A stretch of 64,000 bases of DNA from Sulfuritalea sp. (GTDB lineage: Bacteria; Pseudomonadota; Gammaproteobacteria; Burkholderiales; Rhodocyclaceae), in the NCBI GenBank assembly GCA_016708585.1, contig JADJFK010000006.1:124001-188000 (forward strand). The letters run 5' to 3'. The first letter of the stretch is position 1. Every line of letters begins with the position of its first letter. The position numbers and the translations under genes were made by a program. The notes under the pieces are model-generated. The model saw only the letters and a list, made by a program, of their open reading frames with translations. It had not been told where the DNA came from and made no database searches. This document shows, piece by piece, positions 48,362-56,985 of the stretch.

Positions 48362-48922
48362 GTGTGGCACATCATGACATGCGCCCCCGATCCGGCCATC
48401 ACGGTCAAGTGGCCTGATGTTCCGGCGTGCTACGGATGGCTTTCCCTCGACCGACGCGGACGCTGGCGCTTGAAGGGCGAGATCGTCAGCCATGCCGGCC
48501 TGATTGCATTCATCAACAGCCGCTATGGCCCGGACGAATGGGGTAACTGGATATTCAGCAACGGACCACAGGCGGTGTACGTCGCTCTCGAATACACCCC
48601 GCTGGTGTTGCGCCTGCAAGTCGATGGCGTGCTGATCGTGCACACCGGTGCCGCGGCTGGTGCCGCGACAGCCGCATACGTCGATGATGAGGGCAATGCC
48701 CTGTTGGAAACTTCGATTGGGGTCGGACTGCTGGACGACCGCGATCTTGCGGATTTTCTTGGCGCCTGCGTCGATCCGCGTGGCACGCCGGCGACGGATG
48801 AGGCATTGCTCGCCGCGATTGCCGGGGACGCGCAGCTGTTCTGGCAAGGTATGCCGCTGCAGCGCATCCGGCGGCGCGACGTTGCGCTGCGTTTTGGTTT
48901 TCGACGCGCCCCCGCTCCCTGA
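48362..48922 (+). CDS. Conserved-looking protein of unknown function
   Basis: The protein is up to 186 residues; MTCAPDPAITVKW (48374) is an alternative start. There is no signal peptide and no membrane helix. Segments such as VPACYGWLSLDRRGRWRLKG, and DEWGNWIFSNGPQAVYVALE, have good coding character and codon use like the neighbours. I do not recognise the family. It lies between slyD and an ABC exporter gene, all on the plus strand. Confidence 0.75.
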   Translation: MWHIMTCAPDPAITVKWPDVPACYGWLSLDRRGRWRLKGEIVSHAGLIAFINSRYGPDEWGNWIFSNGPQAVYVALEYTPLVLRLQVDGVLIVHTGAAAGAATAAYVDDEGNALLETSIGVGLLDDRDLADFLGACVDPRGTPATDEALLAAIAGDAQLFWQGMPLQRIRRRDVALRFGFRRAPAP

Positions 48923-49019
48923 GCCATCTGTCTTGGTTGGCGGGACGGCCGGGAGAGCGGCTGCGGCGGGGCGATCGACGTTGGCGAGCAGGGTGCTCGA
49001 GGAGCAAGGATAATTGCGC

Positions 49020-50816
49020 ATGCTCCCAGACAATGCAACTCCGTCCCTGACGCCGCGACGCCTTTCGCCGCTGAAAGGCCTGCTGCCCTTCCTGCGTCCT
49101 TACCGTGCGCGCGTTGCGCTGGCTTTCATGCTGCTCTGCCTCGGGTCGGCCACCATCCTGCTGGTGCCGCTGGCATTTCGCGACCTGATCGATTTCGGCT
49201 TCGGCGACAACGTGCGGCCGAGCGGGGGCCTGCTCGGCTCCCTGAGCCTGAACGGGCATTTCCTCGCCCTGTTTGGCCTGGCAGGTTTCTGGGCGCTTGT
49301 CATTTCGGCGCGTTTCTACATCGTGTCGTGGATCGGCGAGCGGGTAACGGCAGACTTGCGCAATGCCGTCTATCAGCGCGTGCTGGGGCAATCGCCGCAA
49401 TTCTTCGAGACGCTGCAAACGGGTGAGGTGCTGTCGCGGCTGACCGGCGATACGACGCTGATCCAGACCGTGGTCGGCAGTTCGATTTCCATGGGCCTGC
49501 GCAGCATGTTCCAGTTCATCGGCGGCATGGTCATGCTGGCCGTCACCAGCTTCCATCTTTTCTCCCTGAACCTGGGCCTGATGGCGCTGCTGGTACTGCC
49601 CATCCTCGCCATCGGGCGCAAGGTGAAGAGGCTTTCGCGTGAATCGCAGGACCGTATTGCAGATGCCTCGGCACTGGCTGGCGAGATCCTCAATGCCATG
49701 CCGACAGTGCAGGCATTTACACAGGAAAAGCCGGAAGCCAGGCGCTTTGCCGAACGCACGGAACGCAGTTTTTTCACGGCGATAAAACGTAGCCGCGTGC
49801 GCTCGGCGCTGACGGTGCTCATCATCACCGCCGTGATGGGTACCCTCATCTTCGTCCTTTGGGTAGGTGCGCGCCAGGTAAACGAGGGCATTTTGTCCGG
49901 TGGGCAACTGGCCTCCTTCGTGCTCTACGCAATGCTGGTGGCTGGCGGGGTAGGGACCATGGCCGAAGTCTGGGGCGACGTGATGCGCGCCGCCGGGGCG
50001 ACGGAGCGCTTGCTGGAACTGCTGCACGCGGAGCCGGCCATACACGAGGTAGCAGATCCAGAGACGCCCGTGCATCCCGCGCAGGCCGAGATTCGCTTCG
50101 ACCACGTCAGTTTCAGCTATCCGGCACGACCGCAAATGCGCGCGCTGGATGACGTATGCCTGGACATTGCACCGGGCGAAAGCGTCGCACTGGTCGGCCC
50201 GTCGGGAGCCGGCAAGACCAGCATGTTCCAGCTGCTGTTGCGCTACTACGAGGTGTCGGACGGGAGCATCCGCCTCAATGGGCAGGATATCCGCCAACTC
50301 AGCCTGCACGACCTGCGGGGCGGAATAGCCATCGTGCCGCAGGATCCGGTGATCTTTTCTGCCAATGCCCTGGAAAATATTCGCTACGGGAGGGCGACGG
50401 CGAGCGACGAAGAGGTAATGCAGGCAGCCCGTGCAGCGCTGGTGGACGAGTTCATCGACCGTTTGCCCGATGGTTACCTGACATTCCTCGGCGAACGGGG
50501 CACACGCTTGTCTGGCGGACAGCGCCAGCGCATCGCCATCGCGCGCGCGATCCTGAAAGGCGCGCCCTTGCTGTTGCTCGATGAGGCGACCAGCGCGCTC
50601 GATGCCGAATCGGAAATACTGGTGCAAAAAGGCCTGAACGCCGCCATGGAAGGCCGTACCACGCTGATCATCGCCCATCGTCTGGCGACCGTGCAGAAGG
50701 TCGATCGGATCGTCGTGATGGAGCGCGGGCGCATTGTCGAGACCGGCACCCCGGATGATCTGCGCAACCAGGGCGGGTTATATGCGCGGCTGGCTGCCTT
50801 GCAGCTTGAGCTTTAA
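49020..50816 (+). CDS. ABC exporter, fused membrane and ATPase domains (MsbA-like)
   Basis: The protein is 598 residues. The membrane domain covers ~30-320 with six helices (including YRARVALAFMLLCLGSATILL). The ATPase has Walker A GPSGAGKTSMFQ, Q-loop PQDPVIF, signature LSGGQRQRIAIARAI, Walker B LLLLDEATSALD and the H-loop in IIAHRLATV. This half-transporter type (ABCB/MsbA) exports lipids, peptides or drugs as a dimer; the substrate is not evident. The ATG at 49020 has AAGGA upstream; a TTG six bases earlier is less likely. Confidence 0.93.
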   Translation: MLPDNATPSLTPRRLSPLKGLLPFLRPYRARVALAFMLLCLGSATILLVPLAFRDLIDFGFGDNVRPSGGLLGSLSLNGHFLALFGLAGFWALVISARFYIVSWIGERVTADLRNAVYQRVLGQSPQFFETLQTGEVLSRLTGDTTLIQTVVGSSISMGLRSMFQFIGGMVMLAVTSFHLFSLNLGLMALLVLPILAIGRKVKRLSRESQDRIADASALAGEILNAMPTVQAFTQEKPEARRFAERTERSFFTAIKRSRVRSALTVLIITAVMGTLIFVLWVGARQVNEGILSGGQLASFVLYAMLVAGGVGTMAEVWGDVMRAAGATERLLELLHAEPAIHEVADPETPVHPAQAEIRFDHVSFSYPARPQMRALDDVCLDIAPGESVALVGPSGAGKTSMFQLLLRYYEVSDGSIRLNGQDIRQLSLHDLRGGIAIVPQDPVIFSANALENIRYGRATASDEEVMQAARAALVDEFIDRLPDGYLTFLGERGTRLSGGQRQRIAIARAILKGAPLLLLDEATSALDAESEILVQKGLNAAMEGRTTLIIAHRLATVQKVDRIVVMERGRIVETGTPDDLRNQGGLYARLAALQLEL

Positions 50817-50918
50817 TGGTGCGTGAACCGTCGATGGACGCTAATCCGGCTATCTCAGTAGTTTTACATAATGCCAATTATGCGCATATAAATCTCGATG
50901 TAGGCCGCGGTCGATCAC

Positions 50919-51548
50919 CTATTCGAAGGCGCCTGCCTTGCGCAAGTACGTGACGATGTCCGAATGGTCCTGCTTCTTGGCCAAGCCAATGGCCGTAAGC
51001 CCGTCCGGGTCCGCCAGATCCTTCTTCGCTCCGGCCTCGACCAAAAGTTGAACCAGTTCGAGCTTTCCGAACTTTACCGCCAGCATCAGCGCCGTTTGTC
51101 CATTCGGCGCAGGTGCGTCGATCTTGGCGCCCTTGGTAATCAGCACTGCGGTCATGTCCCTGCTGCCGCTGAACATCGCATAGTGGAGTGGCGCCCAACC
51201 CGAGGGGTTGAGTTCGGCGCCATGTTCGATCAGCAACCTTGCCGCCTCGACGTCGGGTTTGATCGCGGCCATGAGCAAGGCCGTGTCGCCGTGCTGGTTG
51301 CGTCGATTTACATTGGCACGGCTGGCAAGCAGCGATTTCACCAAGGGTATGTTGCCGCTACGGGAAGCGATCATGAGCAGCGTATTGCCCGCACGGTCGG
51401 CCGTGTTCACATCCATCCCTCGTTGCAAAAGACTGACGACCGTTGCCGTGTCGTCATTGCTGGCCGCAGTGAGAATGTCTTCGTAGGCGCCGCCGTGGGC
51501 AATCGAGCAAACCACGGATAAAACACATGAGACCAGGAAGTTACGCAT
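50919..51548 (-). CDS. Secreted ankyrin-repeat protein
   Basis: The protein is 209 residues with a signal peptide (MRNFLVSCVLSVVCSIAHGG). Five or so ankyrin repeats follow (GNTLLMIASRSGNIPLVKSL, GDTALLMAAIKPDVEAARLL, WAPLHYAMFSGS, QTALMLAVKFGKLELVQLL, LTAIGLAKKQDHSDIVTYL). It is probably periplasmic; the binding partner is unknown. The start overlaps the end of tatD by 8 nt, placing it at the end of the mltG-tmk-holB-tatD operon. Confidence 0.9.
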   Translation of the reverse strand: MRNFLVSCVLSVVCSIAHGGAYEDILTAASNDDTATVVSLLQRGMDVNTADRAGNTLLMIASRSGNIPLVKSLLASRANVNRRNQHGDTALLMAAIKPDVEAARLLIEHGAELNPSGWAPLHYAMFSGSRDMTAVLITKGAKIDAPAPNGQTALMLAVKFGKLELVQLLVEAGAKKDLADPDGLTAIGLAKKQDHSDIVTYLRKAGAFE

Positions 51549-52323
51549 TGCCTTCGACTCCGAACAGGCGGAAAAAATTGGTGGTGGTGGCATCGGCCAA
51601 GGCTTCCAACCCGATCCCTTTCAACGTCGCCACTTCTTCGGCAACGTGACGCACCAGGGCCGGATGGTTCAGTTTGCCGCGGTGCGGGACGGGCGCCAGA
51701 TAGGGGGCATCGGTTTCGACAAGAAGCCGATCAAGCGGAACGAAGCGTGCAACCTCTTTGATCTGCAGGGCATTCTTGAACGTGACAATGCCTGAAAAGG
51801 AGATGTAAAAGCCGAGTGCGAGGGCGGCCTTGGCAACGTCCAGAGTTTCGGTGAAGCAATGGAATACGCCTCCGACAGCTGCGGCCCCCTCCTCTTCGAG
51901 TATCCGCAAGGTATCGGCAGCAGCCTCGCGAGTATGAATAATCAATGGCTTGCGCGTTTCCCGCGCGGCACGGATATGGGTACGGAAGCGCTCGCGTTGC
52001 CAATCCAGATCGCCCTCGAGGCGGTAATAATCGAGACCGGTTTCGCCGATGGCCACGACCCTGGGATGATCCGCAAGCCGGATCAGCGTTTCCGCATCCG
52101 GATCCCGTCCATCTTGCGTATCGGGATGGACGCCGACGGCCGCATAGAGGTTGGGATAACGTCCGGTCAATGCCAGCACGTCGGGAAAACGCTCGAGTGT
52201 CACGCCCGCGACCAGTGCCCAGCCGACACCATTGGCCTTCATCGCGGCCAGCAGTTCGTCCTCCCGACCCGAAAAATCAGAAAAATCGAGATGACAGTGG
52301 GAATCGACCAAAAGGGAATTCAT
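51541..52323 (-). CDS. tatD: TatD-family DNase/hydrolase (YcfH type)
   Basis: The 260-residue metal-dependent TIM-barrel hydrolase has VDSHCHLDF (first metal ligands), AIGETGLDYYR (Glu ligand), PLIIHTREA, GVFHCFTE and VETDAPYLAPVPHRGK. The start ATG overlaps the holB stop as ATGA. The order mltG-tmk-holB-tatD matches that around E. coli ycfH, so it is the YcfH-type member. It may act as a 3'-5' exonuclease or D-aminoacyl-tRNA-like deacylase relative; the activity is not settled. Confidence 0.93.
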   Translation of the reverse strand: MNSLLVDSHCHLDFSDFSGREDELLAAMKANGVGWALVAGVTLERFPDVLALTGRYPNLYAAVGVHPDTQDGRDPDAETLIRLADHPRVVAIGETGLDYYRLEGDLDWQRERFRTHIRAARETRKPLIIHTREAAADTLRILEEEGAAAVGGVFHCFTETLDVAKAALALGFYISFSGIVTFKNALQIKEVARFVPLDRLLVETDAPYLAPVPHRGKLNHPALVRHVAEEVATLKGIGLEALADATTTNFFRLFGVEGNA

Positions 52324-53375
52324 GCGGTGGCAGGACGCAGGGCGCGCAAAAAATGGCTTGCAATACTTTCCAGAAAAAGCAATTGATTCAATGGGTGACG
52401 CGCACTGCGCCGAAACTGGCCAAGCTCGCGCCAGGCGGCCAGCAGGGCCATCGGATTCAGGGCGTCGATGCCCTGCGGGCGCGGCCAGCCGGCGTGATAA
52501 CGAACCTCGCCGGTCAAACGTTCCTGCGCCAGATCGAAAAGCCAACGCTGTATTCCTTCGACCAAGTGCTCCATGCGAAACTGGCCGTCGCCCTTGAGCA
52601 AAGCATCCCAACGGGCGGCAAGCTGACCAGGATCTGCCGGCGGGGCAATCAGGGTATCGACCAATGCGTCGATCGGTGCCAGTTGTCCCTCCTCTTTCCA
52701 CTGGGCTACGCGCATCGGTGCTCCGCCGGCAAGGCCGAGATAGCGCCTCGCCTGCTTTTCCAGGCCGGCACCCCGTAGCCAGTCGGTCGCGGTAGCGGCG
52801 TCCGGAGCGCCGAAGGCAAGCACGCGGCAACGGCTGCGAAGGGTGGGTAATAGTGATTTATGTCGCGTAGAAATCATTAAGAAATAAACGCTTGAAGGAG
52901 GTTCTTCAAGTATTTTAAGAAGTGCATTTGCGGCAGCCGAATTCATCGCCTCGGCTTCCGTGACCAGTACGACCCGATTGCCGTTACGGTGGCTACCGAT
53001 AAAAACAAATCCCTCGAGATCTCGAATCTGGTCGATGCGGATAATGCCGGGGCTACGTTTCTTGCCCTTTTCTGGGCTCTTCTCAGTCTGGCCCGTTTCC
53101 GCCTCGCCCTCGTCGTCCGGCGCAACTCGCCGGAAGTCCGGATGATTGCCGGCTACCAGCCAGCGGCATGAATCGCATTCACCGCAAGCGGTCATGGGGG
53201 AAGATGGCGACTCGCAAAGCAGGAGGGCGGCGACCTGCTCGGCGAATGCCACCTTCCCAACGCCGGAAGGGCCTATCAGCAATGTCGCATGGGGAAGCCG
53301 GGCGAGGCTCTGTCCGAGAAACTGCCTGCGCAGCTCCGTGTTCCAATCTATATTCGATATATCAGATCGTTGCAA
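52320..53375 (-). CDS. holB: DNA polymerase III delta-prime subunit
   Basis: The 351-residue clamp-loader subunit starts at TTG (MQRSDISNIDWNTELRR). It overlaps tmk by 14 nt. It has an AAA+ fold with HATLLIGPSGVGKVAFAEQV, zinc-ribbon cysteines (TACGECDSC), AEAMNSAAANALLKILEEPP and the SRC motif in RSRCRVLAF. It loads the beta clamp with the gamma/tau complex. An acidic/basic insertion (DDEGEAETGQTEKSPEKGKK) lies at ~90-110. Confidence 0.94.
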   Translation of the reverse strand: MQRSDISNIDWNTELRRQFLGQSLARLPHATLLIGPSGVGKVAFAEQVAALLLCESPSSPMTACGECDSCRWLVAGNHPDFRRVAPDDEGEAETGQTEKSPEKGKKRSPGIIRIDQIRDLEGFVFIGSHRNGNRVVLVTEAEAMNSAAANALLKILEEPPSSVYFLMISTRHKSLLPTLRSRCRVLAFGAPDAATATDWLRGAGLEKQARRYLGLAGGAPMRVAQWKEEGQLAPIDALVDTLIAPPADPGQLAARWDALLKGDGQFRMEHLVEGIQRWLFDLAQERLTGEVRYHAGWPRPQGIDALNPMALLAAWRELGQFRRSARHPLNQLLFLESIASHFLRALRPATA

Positions 53376-53973
53376 TTATTATCTCAAGTTCTTTGTTAAT
53401 TGCAGCCGGGGTCCTGGTTGCATCGACGACGCGCACCCGAGCGGGATTTTCCCGCGCAATGCGCAAGTAGGCCGCGCGCACCTTTTCGAAAAACGCGGCT
53501 TGCTCCTGCTCGAAACGATCCGGGTTGGACGTCGCGGCGTGGAGGCGTTGCTGGGCGATCTCGACCGGAGCATCGAAAATCAGCGTCAGATCGGGTTGCA
53601 GGTCACCCAATACCCAATGTGACAGGTCGTCGAGTTTTTTCCAGTCGAGTCCGCGCCCTCCTCCCTGATAGGCAAACGAAGCATCGACGAAACGGTCGCA
53701 GAGAACCCATTCGCCACGTTCCAGAGCGGGTTGAATCACCTGCGCGACATGCTCGCGGCGGGCGGCAAACATCAGCAACGCCTCGGTTTCCAGGTGCATG
53801 GGTTCGGCCAGCAGCAGGGCACGCAGCTTCTCTCCGAGTGGTGTTCCGCCCGGTTCGCGGGTGGCGACCACGGTATGCCCCGCTCGGCGCAAGCGATCGA
53901 CCATCCAGGCGTGCTGGGTGCTTTTTCCGGCACCATCGATGCCCTCGAAGCTGATGAAGCGGCCGCGCGCCAT
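53362..53973 (-). CDS. tmk: Thymidylate kinase
   Basis: The 203-residue enzyme makes dTDP from dTMP. It has the P-loop ISFEGIDGAGKSTQ, TREPGGTPLGEKLR, the DR motif in VLCDRFVDASFAYQGGGRGL and a LID region. It lies 6 bp after mltG and overlaps holB, the conserved order in proteobacteria. Confidence 0.97.
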   Translation of the reverse strand: MARGRFISFEGIDGAGKSTQHAWMVDRLRRAGHTVVATREPGGTPLGEKLRALLLAEPMHLETEALLMFAARREHVAQVIQPALERGEWVLCDRFVDASFAYQGGGRGLDWKKLDDLSHWVLGDLQPDLTLIFDAPVEIAQQRLHAATSNPDRFEQEQAAFFEKVRAAYLRIARENPARVRVVDATRTPAAINKELEIIIATI

Positions 53974-53979
53974 GGTCGG

Positions 53980-54969
53980 CTAGCGCTTCTGGTACCTGGC
54001 GACGGCGCTGTTGTGCTCGTCGAGGGTGGCGGAAAACTCGCTCGAGCCATCGCCGCGAGCGACGAAGTACAGCATGTCGCTCGGCGGTGGTTTGGCGGCG
54101 GCCTGCAACGAAGCCAGCCCCGGCATGGCGATCGGGGTGGGTGGCAAGCCTGCACGGGTGTAGGTATTCCACGGTGTATCGGTCTGCAGATCGACCTTGC
54201 GCAAATTGCCGTCGAAGCGCTCTCCCAAGCCGTAAATCACCGTCGGATCGGTCTGCAGCAGCATTCCGCGGCGCAAGCGATTGACGAAAACCGCCGCCAC
54301 CTGGGGCCGGTCGGCGGGCAAGCCGGTTTCCTTTTCCACGATGGAGGCCAGTATCAGCAGTTCGTAGGGTGTTTTCACCGGCAGCGTGGTTTCGCGTCGC
54401 TCCCAGGCCGCGGCCAGCTTGGGCTGCATGGCCTTGTAGGCCCGGCGCAGGACGTCGATGTCGCTGCTGCCCTTGTTGAAGAGATAGGTATCGGGGAAAA
54501 ACAAGCCCTCCGGATGGGCTTCCTTTGCACCCAGCAGGGAGAGGATCTTGGCATCGCTCAGCTTCAGGGTGTCGTGGTCGAGATCGGGATGTTCATTGAG
54601 CAGGGTGCGAAACTGGCGGAAGGTCTTGCCTTCTGCCAGCAGCAGTTCGCCCTGGGTGACATCGCCGCGCGTCAGTTTGTCCAGCAGCGCCAGTGCCGTG
54701 ATGCCCTCTTCCACCTCATAGCTGCCGGCCTTGATCTTCGCCGAGCGCCCCATGGCGCGCCCCAGGATTTCCAGCTGCCAGGCCGGTAGATCGATGCCCG
54801 CGGATTCGATGACCTGTGCCGCCGTGCGCAGGCTGGCGCCGGCCGGTATCGAGAACATGGTCGGATCGCTGCGCATGGGCAGGTGCCGTGTGGTGAACCA
54901 ATTGACACCGGCGATCGCGGCCAGAAATGCGAGAAGCACCGCAAGCAGGACGAACTTGAATGTACGCAT
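53980..54969 (-). CDS. mltG: Endolytic murein transglycosylase MltG
   Basis: The protein is 329 residues from MRTFKFVLLAVLLAFLAAIA, an N-terminal membrane anchor that leaves the enzyme in the periplasm. A LysM-like region follows. The catalytic YceG domain has LLILASIVEKETG with the catalytic Glu, AVFVNRLRRGMLLQTDPTVI, and YNTYTRAGLPPTPI-like WNTYTRAGLPPTPIAMPG. It cuts nascent glycan chains. It is divergent from ygfZ. Confidence 0.95.
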   Translation of the reverse strand: MRTFKFVLLAVLLAFLAAIAGVNWFTTRHLPMRSDPTMFSIPAGASLRTAAQVIESAGIDLPAWQLEILGRAMGRSAKIKAGSYEVEEGITALALLDKLTRGDVTQGELLLAEGKTFRQFRTLLNEHPDLDHDTLKLSDAKILSLLGAKEAHPEGLFFPDTYLFNKGSSDIDVLRRAYKAMQPKLAAAWERRETTLPVKTPYELLILASIVEKETGLPADRPQVAAVFVNRLRRGMLLQTDPTVIYGLGERFDGNLRKVDLQTDTPWNTYTRAGLPPTPIAMPGLASLQAAAKPPPSDMLYFVARGDGSSEFSATLDEHNSAVARYQKR

Positions 54970-55055
54970 GGAGTCTTGAATAAACAGGGGGCCGGCGCAA
55001 TCTCTACCGTGCGCGCGATGATAGCATTTCGAAACCCTCAACCCGGACGCACTTC

Positions 55056-56075
55056 ATGACCCAGGAATGGAATTCCTACCTTGCCGGCCAGGGGCTGGCA
55101 GCGGACAGCAGCCACTTCGGCAGCATTACGGATGAACTGCTTGCGGCGCGCGACGGCGCCGTCATGGCGCCTCTGGCTGACCTCGGCCTGATCCGAGTCA
55201 GCGGCGTCGATTCCGCCGTTTTCCTGCACAACCTGCTGACCAACGACATCAACGGCATCCGACCCGACGGTGCGCGCTTCGCCGGCTTTTGCACCGCCAA
55301 GGGACGCCTGCTGGCCTTGCTGCTGATCTGGCGCGAGGGCGACGATTTCCTGCTGATGCTGCCGCGCGACATCCTGCCCATGATTTTGAAAAAGTTGTCG
55401 ATGTACGTGCTGCGCTCGAAAGTCAAGCTGAGTGACGCGAGCGAAGAAAAGGTCTTGATCGGACTTTCCGGCGCCGTCTCGCCAACGCCGACTTTTGCTC
55501 GAGAACTCGACAAGCTTGAACGCTTCGGCGTCACAAGCATCGATGGGACCCAGGCGATCCGGCTGGATGAAACGCGGTGGCTGTTGGTGCTTGATCCGGC
55601 CACGGCGACGTCCAACTGGCAGCAACTGGCGACGTCCGTCCGGCCGGTCGGTACCGCCGCATGGCATTGGCTGGAGATCGCCGCCGGGCAGCCGAGCGTC
55701 GTTGCGGCCACCCAGGAGGCCTTCGTGCCGCAGATGCTGAACATGGAACTGGCCGCAGTCGGTGGGGTAAGTTTCAGCAAGGGCTGCTATCCCGGCCAGG
55801 AAATCGTGGCCCGCACGCAATACCTGGGCAAGGTCAAGCGGCGCACCTACCGCGCCAGGCTCGCGACCGCCGCAACGCCCGGCACTCATGTCTATGCACC
55901 GGAAACCGGCGACCAGCATTGCGGTGCGATCGTCAGCCTGGCGCCCTCCCCGGCCGGCGGTTTCGAATGCCTGGTTTGCGTCCAGATCGGCGCCGTCGAA
56001 GCCGGCGAGGTGCATGTCGGCGCACCGACCGGAGAAGTCCTCGAGTTCCTGCAACTGCCTTACGCACTGGGCTGA
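55056..56075 (+). CDS. ygfZ: Folate-binding Fe-S cluster repair/maturation protein YgfZ
   Basis: The 339-residue member of the COG0354/GcvT-like family has the signature KGCYPGQEIVARTQYLGKVK and early strands LIRVSGVDSAVFLHNLLTND. It helps to repair or assemble certain Fe-S enzymes in a folate-dependent way. At ~139-150 a loop contains AVSPTPTFARE, encoded by a dispersed-repeat copy and absent from what I know of the family core. It is divergent from mltG. Confidence 0.93.
   Translation: MTQEWNSYLAGQGLAADSSHFGSITDELLAARDGAVMAPLADLGLIRVSGVDSAVFLHNLLTNDINGIRPDGARFAGFCTAKGRLLALLLIWREGDDFLLMLPRDILPMILKKLSMYVLRSKVKLSDASEEKVLIGLSGAVSPTPTFARELDKLERFGVTSIDGTQAIRLDETRWLLVLDPATATSNWQQLATSVRPVGTAAWHWLEIAAGQPSVVAATQEAFVPQMLNMELAAVGGVSFSKGCYPGQEIVARTQYLGKVKRRTYRARLATAATPGTHVYAPETGDQHCGAIVSLAPSPAGGFECLVCVQIGAVEAGEVHVGAPTGEVLEFLQLPYALG
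55472..55497 (-). repeat. Dispersed 24-bp repeat, copy 16 (inside ygfZ)
   Basis: On the minus strand it reads CAAAAGTCGGCGTTGGCG then AGACGGCG. It encodes AVSPTPTF. Confidence 0.85.
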
Positions 56076-56084
56076 TTTTCCCGC

Positions 56085-56852
56085 ATGTGCCTGATCCTGG
56101 TCGCGTGGAAGGTGCATCCGGCCTTCCCTCTGGTCGTCGCGGCCAATCGCGACGAGTTCTTCGCCCGTCCCACATCGGCGGCGGCCTTCTGGAAGGATGC
56201 CCCGCAGGTTCTTGCCGGGCGGGACCTGGATGCCGGCGGCACCTGGATGGGCGTCACCTGTGCGGGACGCTTCGCCGCACTCACCAATTTTCGCGATCCG
56301 GCCCAGATGCGCGCCAGTGCCCCCTCGCGCGGTCCGCTGGTGGCGGAATTTCTGGCGGGAAGCGATGCGCCGCAGGGCTATCTCCAACGCATTGCCGCGC
56401 GGGGCCGCGATTACAATGGCTACAACCTGCTGGCAGGTGATGGTCAGACCCTGTGGTGGTCCTCGAACATGGGCGGCTCACCACGGCAACTCGGGCCGGG
56501 CATCTATGGCGTATCCAATCACCTGCTCGATACCCCATGGCCAAAAGTCGGCGCCGGCAAGACGGCGTTGACACAAGCCCTGGAGCGGCTGCCCGACGAC
56601 ACCGCGCTGTTTTCGCTGCTGCGCGACGACGGCATCCATCCTGACGCGCATTTGCCGCAGACCGGGATCCCGCTTGACTGGGAGCGCCTGCTGTCGGCGG
56701 CCTTCGTCAGGTCGCCGGACTACGGTACGCGAAGTTCCACGGTGCTGTGCACGGGCGAAGACGGCTGGATCAGCTTCGACGAGCAGACCTGGCTGCCCGG
56801 TGCCAAACCCGGCGGACGGGTGCGTTACCGGTTAAAGATGGGTCGCCGGTGA
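56085..56852 (+). CDS. NRDE-family (TANGO2-like) protein
   Basis: The 255-residue protein begins MCLILVAWKVHP and then has VVAANRDEFFARPT, the NRDE motif; an N-terminal Cys nucleophile (Cys2) is implied. Further family features are GGTWMGVTCAGRFAALTNFR and the C-terminal TRSSTVLC. Its cellular role is unclear; TANGO2 homologues are linked to lipid or haem handling. PKVGAGKTA at ~152-160 comes from a dispersed-repeat copy. It lies 9 bp after ygfZ. Confidence 0.9.
   Translation: MCLILVAWKVHPAFPLVVAANRDEFFARPTSAAAFWKDAPQVLAGRDLDAGGTWMGVTCAGRFAALTNFRDPAQMRASAPSRGPLVAEFLAGSDAPQGYLQRIAARGRDYNGYNLLAGDGQTLWWSSNMGGSPRQLGPGIYGVSNHLLDTPWPKVGAGKTALTQALERLPDDTALFSLLRDDGIHPDAHLPQTGIPLDWERLLSAAFVRSPDYGTRSSTVLCTGEDGWISFDEQTWLPGAKPGGRVRYRLKMGRR
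56542..56567 (+). repeat. Dispersed 24-bp repeat, copy 17 (inside the NRDE gene)
   Basis: It reads CAAAAGTCGGCGCCGGCA then AGACGGCG. It encodes KVGAGKTA. Confidence 0.85.
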
Positions 56853-56985
56853 TATCGAGCGCAGCGAGCCATCTGGGAACCCCCCGCGAGGGGGGCGAAG
56901 GGGGGCGGGCCGAGCTTGCCCGCTCATGACAAGACGAAGCTGCGAGCGTTTCGCGATCTGCAGTTGGCCGTCGAAGCCATGAGCG
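56853..56985. terminator. Short convergent intergenic region with GC hairpin
   Basis: CCCCCC-GCGA-GGGGGG at about 56880-56895 forms a tight hairpin, followed by more G-rich sequence but no T tract. It separates the convergent NRDE and ldt-GNAT genes and may stop both. Confidence 0.45.
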